DNA from: Haloarculaceae archaeon H-GB1-1
GTDB taxonomy: Archaea; Halobacteriota; Halobacteria; Halobacteriales; Haloarculaceae
Assembly (NCBI GenBank): GCA_029688825.1
Contig: JARUKX010000014.1
Coordinates: 16,438 to 80,437, forward strand
Length of the DNA: 64,000 bases
Reading direction: 5' to 3'
Part shown: in pieces, positions 32,400 through 42,485 of the stretch
Layout: each line of letters opens with the position of its first letter
Numbering within the stretch: position 1 is the first letter of the stretch
Made by a program: the position numbers and the translations under genes
The notes under the pieces: model-generated
The model's database searches: none
What the model saw: only the letters and a program-made list of their open reading frames with translations
Told to the model about the DNA's origin: nothing

Positions 32400-34051
32400 A
32401 CGACGGGACCGACCACACTTCTGGCGATTCGACCGGGATGCAGACGCTCCTTCTCGGGCTCGACGCGGCGTGTGACAGCGTTCTCGAATCGGTGTTCGAC
32501 CGCGGGGTCGCGCCGACGCTCGAATCGCTCCTCTCCGAGGCGGAGACCGCACCGCTGACCTCGCAGCTGCCGCCGTGGACGCCCAGCGCCTGGCCGTCGA
32601 TGTACACGGGCGTCAATCCGGGCAAGCACGGCTCGTTCGGCTTCCTCACGTTCGACGGCTACGACTACGACGTCGTCGACGCCACGGAGGTCCGCGAACT
32701 CGCGCTGTGGGAACTGCTCGACGAGCACGATAAGTCGAGCGTCGTCGTGAACGTCCCCGTCACGCACCCGCCGGGCGAGTTCGACGGCGCGCTGATTCCG
32801 GGGTACGTCGCGCCGGAAGACCCGCCGTGTCACCCCGAGGGAATCCTCGACGACGTGGAGGACGAGATCGGAGACTACCGCGTGTACGCCCCGCCGCACG
32901 ACGAGCTGACCGACGACGAGCGCGAGCAGTGGTACCGTCGGCTCACCCACATGCGAGGCGAGGCGTTCCGGTACCTCGCCGACCGCTTCGACCCCGAGTT
33001 CGGCTTCCTCCAGTTCCAGCAGATAGACACGGTGTTCCACGAGTATCCCGGAGACTGGGACACAGCGGCGTCGGTCTACGAGGCCGTCGACGAGGAGGTC
33101 CGGAAGACGCTCGAGGCCTGCGACCCCGACACGGTCGTCGTCGCGAGCGACCACGGCATGGGCGAGTACACGGGCGTCGAGTTCCGGGTCAACGACTACC
33201 TCGCGGACCACGGATTCGTCACGTCGACGGCGGGCGAGGGTGGGATGCCGTCGTGGTCGACCATCGCGCGCAACCGCCACTTCAACGGCGACGACGAGGA
33301 GACCACCGACGACGGCCCCGACCTCCTCCAGCGAGGGCTCTCGCTGGCCGCGAAGGTCGGACTGACCAGCCAGCGTATCGGGGCCGTCCTCGAAGCGGCG
33401 GGCCTGAAGGAGTTCGTCCTCGACCGCGTCTCCGTCGACGCCGTCCGGGCCGCCAGCGAACAGGTGGACTTCCCCGCGTCGACAGCGTTCATGCGCTCGC
33501 GCGTGGAGTGCGGCGTCCGACTCAACGTCGATGGTCGCGAACCGAACGGCGTGGTTCCGGCGGCGGAGCGCGAGCGCGTTCGCGACGAGGTCATCGAGAG
33601 CCTCCGCGCGGCCACGACGCCGACGGGCGATCCGGTCTTCGAGGAGGTCGCCCCGCGTGAGGCGTACTTCGACGGCCCGTACGTCGAGGAGGCCGCGGAC
33701 ATACTCGTCGTCCCGACGGCGTGGGACCACTACCTCTCCGCGCAGTACCACGAGGAGCCGTTCGCAGACCCGAGTCCGTGTTTCAACCACAAGCGAGACG
33801 GCATCGTCGCCCTCGCCGGCGACGCCGTGGACCGGTCGGCGACCCTCGACCGAGCGCACCTCTACGACGTCGCGCCGACCGTACTCGCGACGCTGGGCGT
33901 CCCGGTCAGCGATCGGATGGACGGCGAGCGATTGCCGCTCGTCCCCGACGTCCCCGAGCGCGAATACCCCGAGTACGACGGCGAACAGGACGGAATGGAC
34001 ACCACGGACGCAGTCGAAGATCAACTCTCACATCTTGGCTATATCGAATGA
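32396..34051 (+). CDS. Alkaline phosphatase family protein (nucleotide pyrophosphatase/phosphodiesterase type)
   Basis: A 551-residue protein from the ATG at 32396, overlapping the preceding stop. It has the type I phosphodiesterase fold: LLLGLDAACDSVLESVF (first metal Asp), PPWTPSAWPSMYTGVNPGKHG with the nucleophile Thr, GFLQFQQIDTVFHEYPGDWD (Asp, His ligands) and VVVASDHGMGEYTG (Asp-His). A long insertion follows, then the C-terminal FNHKRDGIVAL and a tail VEDQLSHLGYIE. No signal peptide. It probably hydrolyses or transfers a phosphoryl group of a nucleotide-sugar, lipid-phosphate or similar donor. It sits between two FemAB-like genes with overlaps on both sides, and is paralogous to 38373. 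Confidence 0.87.
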   Translation: MNDGTDHTSGDSTGMQTLLLGLDAACDSVLESVFDRGVAPTLESLLSEAETAPLTSQLPPWTPSAWPSMYTGVNPGKHGSFGFLTFDGYDYDVVDATEVRELALWELLDEHDKSSVVVNVPVTHPPGEFDGALIPGYVAPEDPPCHPEGILDDVEDEIGDYRVYAPPHDELTDDEREQWYRRLTHMRGEAFRYLADRFDPEFGFLQFQQIDTVFHEYPGDWDTAASVYEAVDEEVRKTLEACDPDTVVVASDHGMGEYTGVEFRVNDYLADHGFVTSTAGEGGMPSWSTIARNRHFNGDDEETTDDGPDLLQRGLSLAAKVGLTSQRIGAVLEAAGLKEFVLDRVSVDAVRAASEQVDFPASTAFMRSRVECGVRLNVDGREPNGVVPAAERERVRDEVIESLRAATTPTGDPVFEEVAPREAYFDGPYVEEAADILVVPTAWDHYLSAQYHEEPFADPSPCFNHKRDGIVALAGDAVDRSATLDRAHLYDVAPTVLATLGVPVSDRMDGERLPLVPDVPEREYPEYDGEQDGMDTTDAVEDQLSHLGYIE

Positions 34052-35076
34052 TGCACACTGTCACCGAGCAGGGTATCGAAGTTACGACGGCAGACGAATC
34101 GACGCTGGACAAATGGGACGACTACGCCGAGCGGTCACCGCACGGAACCGCCTTCCACCAGCTGGCCGCACTCGACGTGCTGGCGGACCACACCGACACG
34201 ACGGTCCACACGCTCGTCGGCTTCAAGGGTCAGGAGCCGGTGGGCATCTTCCCGGTCTTCGAGAAGCAGCTCGGGCCGTTCAGTGCGGCGTTCTCGCCGC
34301 CACCGGACCTGTGGGTGTTCTATCTCGGCCCAGCGCTGCTCAACGTCTCGAAGCTCAAACAGCGGAAAGCTGAGAAGCGACACCGCCGGTTCGTCGCAGG
34401 CGCGCTCCGGTGGATCGACCAGGCCATCGACCCGCAGTACTCGCTGTTCAAGCTCCACCCCAACTACGAGGACCCGCGGCCGTACGAGTGGGAGGACTTC
34501 GAGGTCACGCCGAGGTACTCCTACGAGATCGACGTCAGCCTCGACACCGACGAGCTGCTGAAGTCCTTCAGCCGGAGCGCGCGCAAGAACATCGAGGCCG
34601 GCCAGGAGTCCGACCTCGTCGTCGGGGAGGGACACCAGGGCAACATCTGGGACATCATAGAGCAGGTGAGCGACCGCTACGAGGAACAGGACAAGTCGTT
34701 CACGGTCGAGCCGGAGTTCGTCTCGGACCTCCACGACGCCCTTCCGGACGGCCAGATTCGTCCCTACGTCGTCACGGAGGACGGCGAGTACCGAAGCGGC
34801 ATGATCACGGTGGAGTTCGGCGACCGAATCGACCGCTGGCAGGGCGGGGTCAAACCGTACGACATGGACGTCCCGGTCAACGACATGCTGGACTGGCACA
34901 TCATGCAGGAGGCACAGGAACGCGAGCGGACCGTCTACGACCTCAACGGCGCGAACGTCGAGAACCTCTGTGAGTACAAGGCGAAGTTCGGTCCCGACGT
35001 GGTCATCCACCACTCGCTGCAGCGCGCGACCACCAGCGCCGACCTCCTCTCGCAGTTGTATCTGAAACTGCGGTAG
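34048..35076 (+). CDS. FemAB/GNAT-like transferase
   Basis: A 342-residue paralogue of the gene at 31395, starting at the ATG at 34048 (ATGA overlap with the phosphatase stop; the next codon is also ATG). Conserved segments: HGTAFHQLAALDVLADH, LVGFKGQEPVGIFPVFEK, SPPPDLWVFYLGPALLN, EDPRPYEWEDFEVTPRYSY, FSRSARKNIEAGQ, RWQGGVKPYDMDVPVND and LNGANVENLCEYKAKFGP. It is closest by eye to the gene at 37315 (same VGFKGQEPVGIFPVFE and WQGG/NDMLDW segments). Acceptor unknown. Last gene of the rightward three-gene unit. Confidence 0.85.
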   Translation: MMHTVTEQGIEVTTADESTLDKWDDYAERSPHGTAFHQLAALDVLADHTDTTVHTLVGFKGQEPVGIFPVFEKQLGPFSAAFSPPPDLWVFYLGPALLNVSKLKQRKAEKRHRRFVAGALRWIDQAIDPQYSLFKLHPNYEDPRPYEWEDFEVTPRYSYEIDVSLDTDELLKSFSRSARKNIEAGQESDLVVGEGHQGNIWDIIEQVSDRYEEQDKSFTVEPEFVSDLHDALPDGQIRPYVVTEDGEYRSGMITVEFGDRIDRWQGGVKPYDMDVPVNDMLDWHIMQEAQERERTVYDLNGANVENLCEYKAKFGPDVVIHHSLQRATTSADLLSQLYLKLR

Positions 35077-35128
35077 CGACGGCGACCCCGGACGCAACGG
35101 CGTCCCGGAAGCGCCCGTGATCGCTCGA

Positions 35129-36865
35129 TTACCAGCTGAACAGCCCGCGGTTCGCCTCGACGGATGCAGCGATGGCCGACGCCGTTTCGGTCGTCGTCGT
35201 CTCGCCGCCGCCCTGGGTCGGCGTCCCGGCGACCGTCTCCGTCGGCGTCGATTGAGACGGCGTCCCACTCGGCGTCGTCTGGGTACCCGTGAACCCGGAG
35301 ACGCTGACCGACTGGAGGATGCGCCGAAGCGCTTCCTCGTCGCGCTCTGCGACGAGCTGGACGTTCCCGATGACCATGTAGGACTCGTCGGGCGGCAGGC
35401 CGGCGAAGTTCACGACGGTGGCCCCTCCCTCCGGTCCGCACTGCTCGAACCGCTCTTGCCGGCCCGAGAGCGACGGGTTCGAGAACGCGGACCGGCTCGA
35501 CGACCCGCAGCTCGCGAACGCGAGCGAGTCCAGCACCGCCTCGGGGTCCGTCCCTGCCTGGTCGGTCACGAGGACGTTCGTGCCGGGGACGTCCCAGGTG
35601 TTCAGGTACTCGTTGACGTCTGGGGCCGCGAAGACCGACGGGCCGATACCGCTGGGCGTGCTTTGGACGTCGTCCCAGGCCGTCGGGATCTCGACGCCGA
35701 TGACGCCGGTGTCGTCGCTGACGGTCGTGAATCCCTCGTAGGTGCCGCCCTGGGAGGGGAGGACCTGGACGACCTGGAGCGGCTGGCCGTTGACGACGCC
35801 CTCCAAGAGGAGGCCGCCGCCGGTCTGGCCCGGCACCTGTCGGAGGACCTGGACGGTGATGGGGTTCGTGCTGCCCTGCGTCCGAAGGACGTCGCAGTAG
35901 AACTCCTTCGTCACGAGCGGGTCCTCCTCGGCGGGCCTGACCGCGCGGGTGTTCTCGATGCGGAGGATTCGGTCACCGGCTCTGATGCCCGCGTTGAACG
36001 CCGCCGAACCGGTCTGGACCGAGATGACGTGGATCGCTCGCGTGATGCCGTCGGGCGTCATCGGCGTGGGCGTCTCGATGGCGACGCCGTTGATGCCGAT
36101 GTACTCCTGGTTCTGACCCTCCCTCAGCGTGGATACGATGGGCTGGGCCAGGTCCGAGCCGATGGCGAGGTTCTGCTCGAACTCCGAGAAAGCGGCGTAG
36201 TTGGTTCCCACGACGCGGCCGGCGTTGTTCACCAGCGGGCCGCCCGAACTCCCGAAATTGATCCGGGCGGTGTGTTCGAGTACGGAGTCGACGGATGCCC
36301 AGTTCGTCTCGCCGGGCACGTCCGTCCGCGAGATGATGCCGTTCGTCGTCGAGAGTCGGTCGCTGTTGATGGGGAAGCCGTGCGCGTAGACCTGGGCACC
36401 GGCGTTCACGGGTTGATCCGCGAAGGACACCGTCGGGAAGTCACTGCCGGAGATGTTGATCACGGCGAGGTCCGAACACTCCGATGCACCGACGAACTGT
36501 GCGTTGTGCGACTCGCTCCGGTCCTCGCCGACGAACACTTCGAGCGTCGCCGCGCCCGTCACTACGTGATTGGCCGTGACGGCTATTCCCGACGGGTCGA
36601 TGATGAAGCCGGACCCACCCGACGCCGCCTCGAAATCGCCGAACGCCGGGAAGTCGTACGTCCCGATGGCCTCGATCCGGACGACGGCATCCCGCGCAGC
36701 CAGCCACGCAGGCCGCTCCTGCGCTCGCGCACCGCCCGCGCCCTGCAGAACGCCGACGCCGCCCGCAGCCGCGACCCCGAGCGACTGCAACGCTCGTCGG
36801 CGAGTCAGGTGTGGCTCGTCCTCGGCCGCCCGCTCTGGCGACGTCGCGTCCGAGTCAGCGGCCAT
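35129..36865 (-). CDS. Tat-exported HtrA-like serine protease with PDZ domain
   Basis: A 578-residue protein from the ATG at 36865 (MAADSDATSPE), chosen because it gives a normal Tat signal (LTRRRALQSLGVAAAGGVG, RR near residue 22). In-frame starts at 36937 (ATG) and 36964 (GTG, 24 bases from an AT-rich TATA-like element) are possible. The trypsin-like domain has catalytic His100 (TANHVVTG), Asp132 (SDLAVINI) and Ser207 (NFGSSGGPLVN). A PDZ domain follows (AFNAGIRAGDRILRIEN, about 280-360), then a region with two Cys and a Thr/Pro-rich tail. It probably degrades or processes surface proteins. It lies between two mirror-image transferase/phosphatase units. Confidence 0.9.
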   Translation of the reverse strand: MAADSDATSPERAAEDEPHLTRRRALQSLGVAAAGGVGVLQGAGGARAQERPAWLAARDAVVRIEAIGTYDFPAFGDFEAASGGSGFIIDPSGIAVTANHVVTGAATLEVFVGEDRSESHNAQFVGASECSDLAVINISGSDFPTVSFADQPVNAGAQVYAHGFPINSDRLSTTNGIISRTDVPGETNWASVDSVLEHTARINFGSSGGPLVNNAGRVVGTNYAAFSEFEQNLAIGSDLAQPIVSTLREGQNQEYIGINGVAIETPTPMTPDGITRAIHVISVQTGSAAFNAGIRAGDRILRIENTRAVRPAEEDPLVTKEFYCDVLRTQGSTNPITVQVLRQVPGQTGGGLLLEGVVNGQPLQVVQVLPSQGGTYEGFTTVSDDTGVIGVEIPTAWDDVQSTPSGIGPSVFAAPDVNEYLNTWDVPGTNVLVTDQAGTDPEAVLDSLAFASCGSSSRSAFSNPSLSGRQERFEQCGPEGGATVVNFAGLPPDESYMVIGNVQLVAERDEEALRRILQSVSVSGFTGTQTTPSGTPSQSTPTETVAGTPTQGGGETTTTETASAIAASVEANRGLFSW

Positions 36866-37314
36866 GCTGACCCTCCTCGTGAGCGGCGTTCGTTCCGAAC
36901 TGACCGGCGGCGGTGCCTGTCCGGGAGCGCGATACATCCATTCGTCTTTGCCAGGGGTTGTCACCCATGCAAAAACGTCAGAAAATTAAATATATTAACA
37001 TTTAGTGAGTACTAGACGGCGATCTCGAATAAGTGGATTCTACGTCGAGAGGGCTGTGAGTCGCTAGAATCGGTCACATTACGGTACCCGGAGGCGACTC
37101 CAGGGACCGGTTTTTCTGACCTTTCTCAAGCACGTAGTATCGGTATCGGGACAACGGAGCGAGAATCACGAGACTGCATCACGACGTGCTGGCTCGCCAC
37201 GGCTCGTCCGCATGTCGAGTCTCGTAGCTTTCAGCCGACCTTAGCGAGGGGAGCGATCTCTCGGCGTCGAGATAGGCTCCGTTTTCACTCGCCCGGCTGC
37301 GCACAGTCGCCGAA
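36866..37314. other. Intergenic region with AT-rich promoter element
   Basis: Contains possible N-terminal extension codons of the protease (36866-36964). A TATA-like attaaata at 36985-36992 is oriented for the protease, in a distinctly AT-rich patch (36970-37010). No gene seen from 37000 to 37314; both flanking genes are on the minus strand. Confidence 0.5.
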
Positions 37315-38370
37315 CTACCGCAGCCGCTGGTACAGTCGCGAGACCATCCGCATCGTCCTCGTCCCCCGCTCCGCCGCCTGATAGGACTCCAGTTCCGGTC
37401 CGAACTTCGATTTGTACTCACAGAGCTGGGGGGTGTTCGCGCCGATGAGGTCGTATCGCTCCTTGCCACGGTCGATGGCGTCGGAGATGACCCGCCAGTC
37501 GACGAGATCGTTCACCGGGAGGGTCACGTCGCCCATGGGTCGCGCGCCGCCCTGCCAGCGATACACCGAGGTCTCGTCTTCGAGGGTTATCATCCCCGAG
37601 GCGTACGATCCGTCGACCGTGCAGACGTACGTGCGGACCGTCCCATCCGGAAGGTTCCGGTAGAGGTCGCTGACGAAGTCCGCCGTCACCGGGTAGCTGA
37701 TGCCCTGTTCCTCGTGGCGACGGCGGAGGTGATCGACGATATCGGCGACGGCGTCGATTCCGCGTTCCTCGATCTCGAAGGCGTCGTCGTCGGTGTTGCG
37801 GACGTTTCGCCGCGCGTCGCTACTGAACTCGGTCATGATCTCGTCTTTCCCCGGCGTCAGGTCGAGGACGTACGTGTACCGGGGCGACAGGTCGAAGTCG
37901 TTCCAGACGAACGGTCGATGGTCTTGGTGGCGATAGTGGGTGCGGACGTGGACGTAGCTGGGGTCAACGACGTCCTCGATCCAGTCCAGTGCGCCTCCGA
38001 TGAACCGCCGTCGCCGCTTCTCGGCTTTCCGCCGTTTCAGCTTGTCCACGTTCAGCATCGCCGGCCCCATCTGCGACAAGCCCATGTCCGGCGGCGGCGA
38101 GAAGACGGCGGTGGAGATCCCCTTCCGAAGCTCGAAGACGGGGAAGATGCCCACCGGCTCCTGGCCCTTGAACCCGACGAGTCGGTGGACGGTGGCGTCC
38201 AGGTGGTCGGCGACGACGTCGAGGAACTCGTCGTAGTGGAACGCCGAGCCCTGGGCTGACCGGTCCACGAACCCGTTCCAGCGCTCGCGCTGGTCCGCGT
38301 CGGCGGCCGTCACTTCGATACCTCTGTTCGTAATCGAGACGTTCGTATTTTGATCAGTGATCGAACTCAT
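37315..38370 (-). CDS. FemAB/GNAT-like transferase
   Basis: A 351-residue paralogue of the genes at 31395 and 34048. Conserved segments: SAFHYDEFLDVVADHLD, LVGFKGQEPVGIFPVFEL, SPPPDMGLSQMGPAMLN, HRPFVWNDFDLSPRYTY, FSSDARRNVRNT, RWQGGARPMGDVTLPVND and LIGANTPQLCEYKSKFGPEL. Its start lies two bases after the stop of the phosphatase-like gene at 38373, so the two are co-translated. It is the mirror counterpart of the rightward unit across the protease gene. Acceptor unknown. Confidence 0.85.
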   Translation of the reverse strand: MSSITDQNTNVSITNRGIEVTAADADQRERWNGFVDRSAQGSAFHYDEFLDVVADHLDATVHRLVGFKGQEPVGIFPVFELRKGISTAVFSPPPDMGLSQMGPAMLNVDKLKRRKAEKRRRRFIGGALDWIEDVVDPSYVHVRTHYRHQDHRPFVWNDFDLSPRYTYVLDLTPGKDEIMTEFSSDARRNVRNTDDDAFEIEERGIDAVADIVDHLRRRHEEQGISYPVTADFVSDLYRNLPDGTVRTYVCTVDGSYASGMITLEDETSVYRWQGGARPMGDVTLPVNDLVDWRVISDAIDRGKERYDLIGANTPQLCEYKSKFGPELESYQAAERGTRTMRMVSRLYQRLR

Positions 38371-38372
38371 TG

Positions 38373-40004
<1,632 letters not shown>

Positions 40005-40030
40005 CGTGGCCGTACAATGCTGGGTCGCAC

Positions 40031-40040
40031 CCTTTGTTAT
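40031..40040 (-). promoter_or_regulatory. ATAACAAAGG motif before phosphatase/transferase unit
   Basis: Exact copy on the minus strand, centred 32 bases before the ATG at 40004. Confidence 0.65.
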
Positions 40041-40288
40041 GGAGGTTTTGTCGCGCTACAAACGTGGGTGCGAGCCGCCGTGGTTCATCTCGGTCGAGCC
40101 GAGTCGAATTCGCGTCAGACGGCGCTCGTGAACCACCGACGCACGCAGGGTCGAAGGAGATGCTTGCGAACGGTAGCACCATCCTACGCGACTGCTCGGC
40201 ACCCCTTGCACGATAACATACTGTCACTAACAATGTAGGTCCCCACTCTTCGGCACGATAGAGCACACCCGTAGCGGCTCCGAAGATC

Positions 40289-41287
40289 ATGAACGTCGGC
40301 ATCGCAATTCGGCATCCCGAACACGTCAAGCTCTATCGACACGCAGCGACCCACCTCGTCGAGCGCGGTCACGACGTGTCCCTGTACGTTCGCGACTACA
40401 GGGAGACGACGGACCTCCTGACCGAATACGGACTCCCCCACACGACGCTCGCCGGTGAACCCACGTCACAGCGGGACCTGCTGACGGGTCACCTCCGGTA
40501 CGAGGCGAAACTCTATCGGCAGGCACGCCGAGACGACGTCGACGTACTGACGTCCGTCGGCGGGCGGTCCGTCTCACACATCGCTCCGCTCGTGGGGGCC
40601 CGGAGCGTCGTGTTCGTCGACTGGGAACCGACGCGCGTGGACGACCTCGTCGCCCGGCTCTCGGACGCCGTCTGCACGCCGTCCTACCTCGACGCCGACC
40701 TCAGGGGCAAGCAGATCGTCTACGACGGCCTCCACGAACTCGCGTATCTGCACCCGCAGCGGTTCCGACCCGAGTTCGAGACGCTGGACGTCGACGTCGA
40801 CTCCTCGGCCCCGATATTCGTCCTCGGCGTCGCGGACGTCGACGACGCCAGCTCGTGGCTGACCTCCGTGGCCGAGTACCTCGCCACCCGCGGTCGGGTG
40901 TACCTCTCGGACGCCTCCGACGATGCTGCGGAGCGCACGCTGGACGTCGCCGGGCGGCTCTCTCCGGAGTCCGTCCATACGACGCTCTCCCAGGCCGACC
41001 TCTGCGTGAGCGACCTCTCGACGCTCGCTACCGAGGCGGCCGTCCTCGGGACGCCCGCCGTCCACGTCCACTCCGATCCGCCGGGCCGGTGTCGCTATCT
41101 CGAACGAGAGTACGGCCTGCTCACGAACACCGACCCGCGGAACGGCACGCGCGACGTGGTGGCGCAAGCCGTCACCGACGACGACCGCCCCCGACGCACC
41201 CGAGCGCGCCGGGAGCAACTCCTCACCGACATGGGCGATACCACCGACACCATCGTCCGCACGATCCTCTCGGAGGGTGCCCGATGA
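40289..41287 (+). CDS. DUF354 family protein (glycosyltransferase-like)
   Basis: A 332-residue DUF354 protein, a GT-B-like fold related to UDP-GlcNAc 2-epimerases and glycosyltransferases. Segments include VGIAIRHPEHVKLYRHAATHLVERGHD at the N-terminus (in parts), VFVDWEPTRVDDLVARL, VCTPSYLDADLRGKQIVYDGLHELAYLHP and, C-terminally, ADLCVSDLSTLATEAAVLGTPAVHV. The last is the usual nucleotide-sugar loop. The spacer upstream (40005-40288) holds a weak taacaatg variant about 58 bases before the ATG. It overlaps the deacetylase-like gene by four bases. A paralogue lies at 48324. Likely acts on a surface sugar. Confidence 0.85.
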   Translation: MNVGIAIRHPEHVKLYRHAATHLVERGHDVSLYVRDYRETTDLLTEYGLPHTTLAGEPTSQRDLLTGHLRYEAKLYRQARRDDVDVLTSVGGRSVSHIAPLVGARSVVFVDWEPTRVDDLVARLSDAVCTPSYLDADLRGKQIVYDGLHELAYLHPQRFRPEFETLDVDVDSSAPIFVLGVADVDDASSWLTSVAEYLATRGRVYLSDASDDAAERTLDVAGRLSPESVHTTLSQADLCVSDLSTLATEAAVLGTPAVHVHSDPPGRCRYLEREYGLLTNTDPRNGTRDVVAQAVTDDDRPRRTRARREQLLTDMGDTTDTIVRTILSEGAR

Positions 41288-42198
41288 AGGCGGTCAATCC
41301 GTTTCCGACGGACGAGTACGAGTTCGCGCTCTGTCTCACACACGACGTCGACCGCCCGTACAAGGGCGCACAGTCGCTGTACTACGCGGTTACGGAGCGC
41401 GATCCGAGCCACCTCACCGGCCTGCTCCCCGGCCACAATCCCTGGTGGCAGTTCGAGGACATCATGAACCTCGAAGCGTCGCTCGGCGTTCGCTCTGCCT
41501 TCTACTTCCTGACCGAGCCACACCTCCTCCAGCGGGACCCCGAGAAGTGGACGGACCCGTACTACTGGATCGAACACCTCGGCAGGTACGACCTCACGGA
41601 CCCGGCCATCGCCGACGTCCTTCGAGCGCTCGATGAGCGCGGCTGGGAGGTCGGTATCCACGGCTCGCTGGGGACCGACACGGACCGGTCCCGGCTCGCG
41701 TACGAACAGGACCGCATCGAGCGGGTCCTCGGCCACGACATCGTCGGCGGCCGACAGCACCACCTCCGACACGAGGCCCCCGAGACGTGGCACCACTACC
41801 AGTCGCTCGGGATGGCGTACGACGCGAGTCTCGGGTCCGCATCGAAGATCGGGTTCGAGCACGGCTACGACCTCCTCCGCCCGTTCGACGACGAGTTCGT
41901 CGCCTTCCCGCTCACGTTGATGGACAAGGCGCTGGCGAACCAGACCGACGGCTACGACGACGCCTGGAGCGCGTGCGAGCGCCTGCTCGACGCTGCCGCC
42001 GAGAACGCGGGCGTCATGACCGTCCTCTGGCACCCGCGGAACTTCTGTGAAACCGACTACCCCGGCCAGTCGCGTCTCTATCGGAACCTCATCGAACGCG
42101 CGCTGGAGATGGGGGCCTGGGTCGGCGCACCCGCGCACCTCTATCGGGAGTTCGACCTCGCGACCGACGCCGAGGCCGCCCGAACTCCGCAGGCGTGA
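41284..42198 (+). CDS. Polysaccharide deacetylase-like protein
   Basis: A 304-residue protein from the ATG at 41284 (MKAVNPFPTDEYEFALCLTHDVD), overlapping the DUF354 stop. The THDVD strand-end corresponds to the NodB Asp-Asp motif, and later parts give EVGIHGSLGTD (His), RQHHLRHEAPETW and MTVLWHPRNFCET. The classical His-x3-His metal pair is not obvious, so this belongs to the divergent branch often annotated as polysaccharide deacetylase family in archaeal glycan clusters. Predicted to act on N-acetylated surface sugars; activity uncertain. Co-translated with the DUF354 protein. Confidence 0.78.
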   Translation: MKAVNPFPTDEYEFALCLTHDVDRPYKGAQSLYYAVTERDPSHLTGLLPGHNPWWQFEDIMNLEASLGVRSAFYFLTEPHLLQRDPEKWTDPYYWIEHLGRYDLTDPAIADVLRALDERGWEVGIHGSLGTDTDRSRLAYEQDRIERVLGHDIVGGRQHHLRHEAPETWHHYQSLGMAYDASLGSASKIGFEHGYDLLRPFDDEFVAFPLTLMDKALANQTDGYDDAWSACERLLDAAAENAGVMTVLWHPRNFCETDYPGQSRLYRNLIERALEMGAWVGAPAHLYREFDLATDAEAARTPQA

Positions 42199-42485
42199 CG
42201 ACGCCACTCAGGTGAGCGGTCAGCGCCCCTCCATCGACGGAGGTGACAGTTCGGTGGCGGAGGGTCGTCGACACCGCTCGGTAACGATTCTGTGGTCGAA
42301 CGGCGAGTAGTTGGCCGGTGGTTTGTCAGCAACTGCCTAATTCATTATAAACTGAGTTTATGCCCGTCTATCACCTCTAATCACAGACGATGTCGACGAT
42401 GCCCGTCGACCGAACGGATTCGTCCGTCCGAGCCATCGGTACGGACGTTCTCGGCTCTCTCAGCCCGCCCCCACGGTGACTTCCC

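Noticed and set aside
35117..37015. Plus-strand open frame opposite the HtrA-like protease
   Set aside because: The protease on the minus strand has signal peptide, catalytic triad and PDZ; the opposing frame has none of these.
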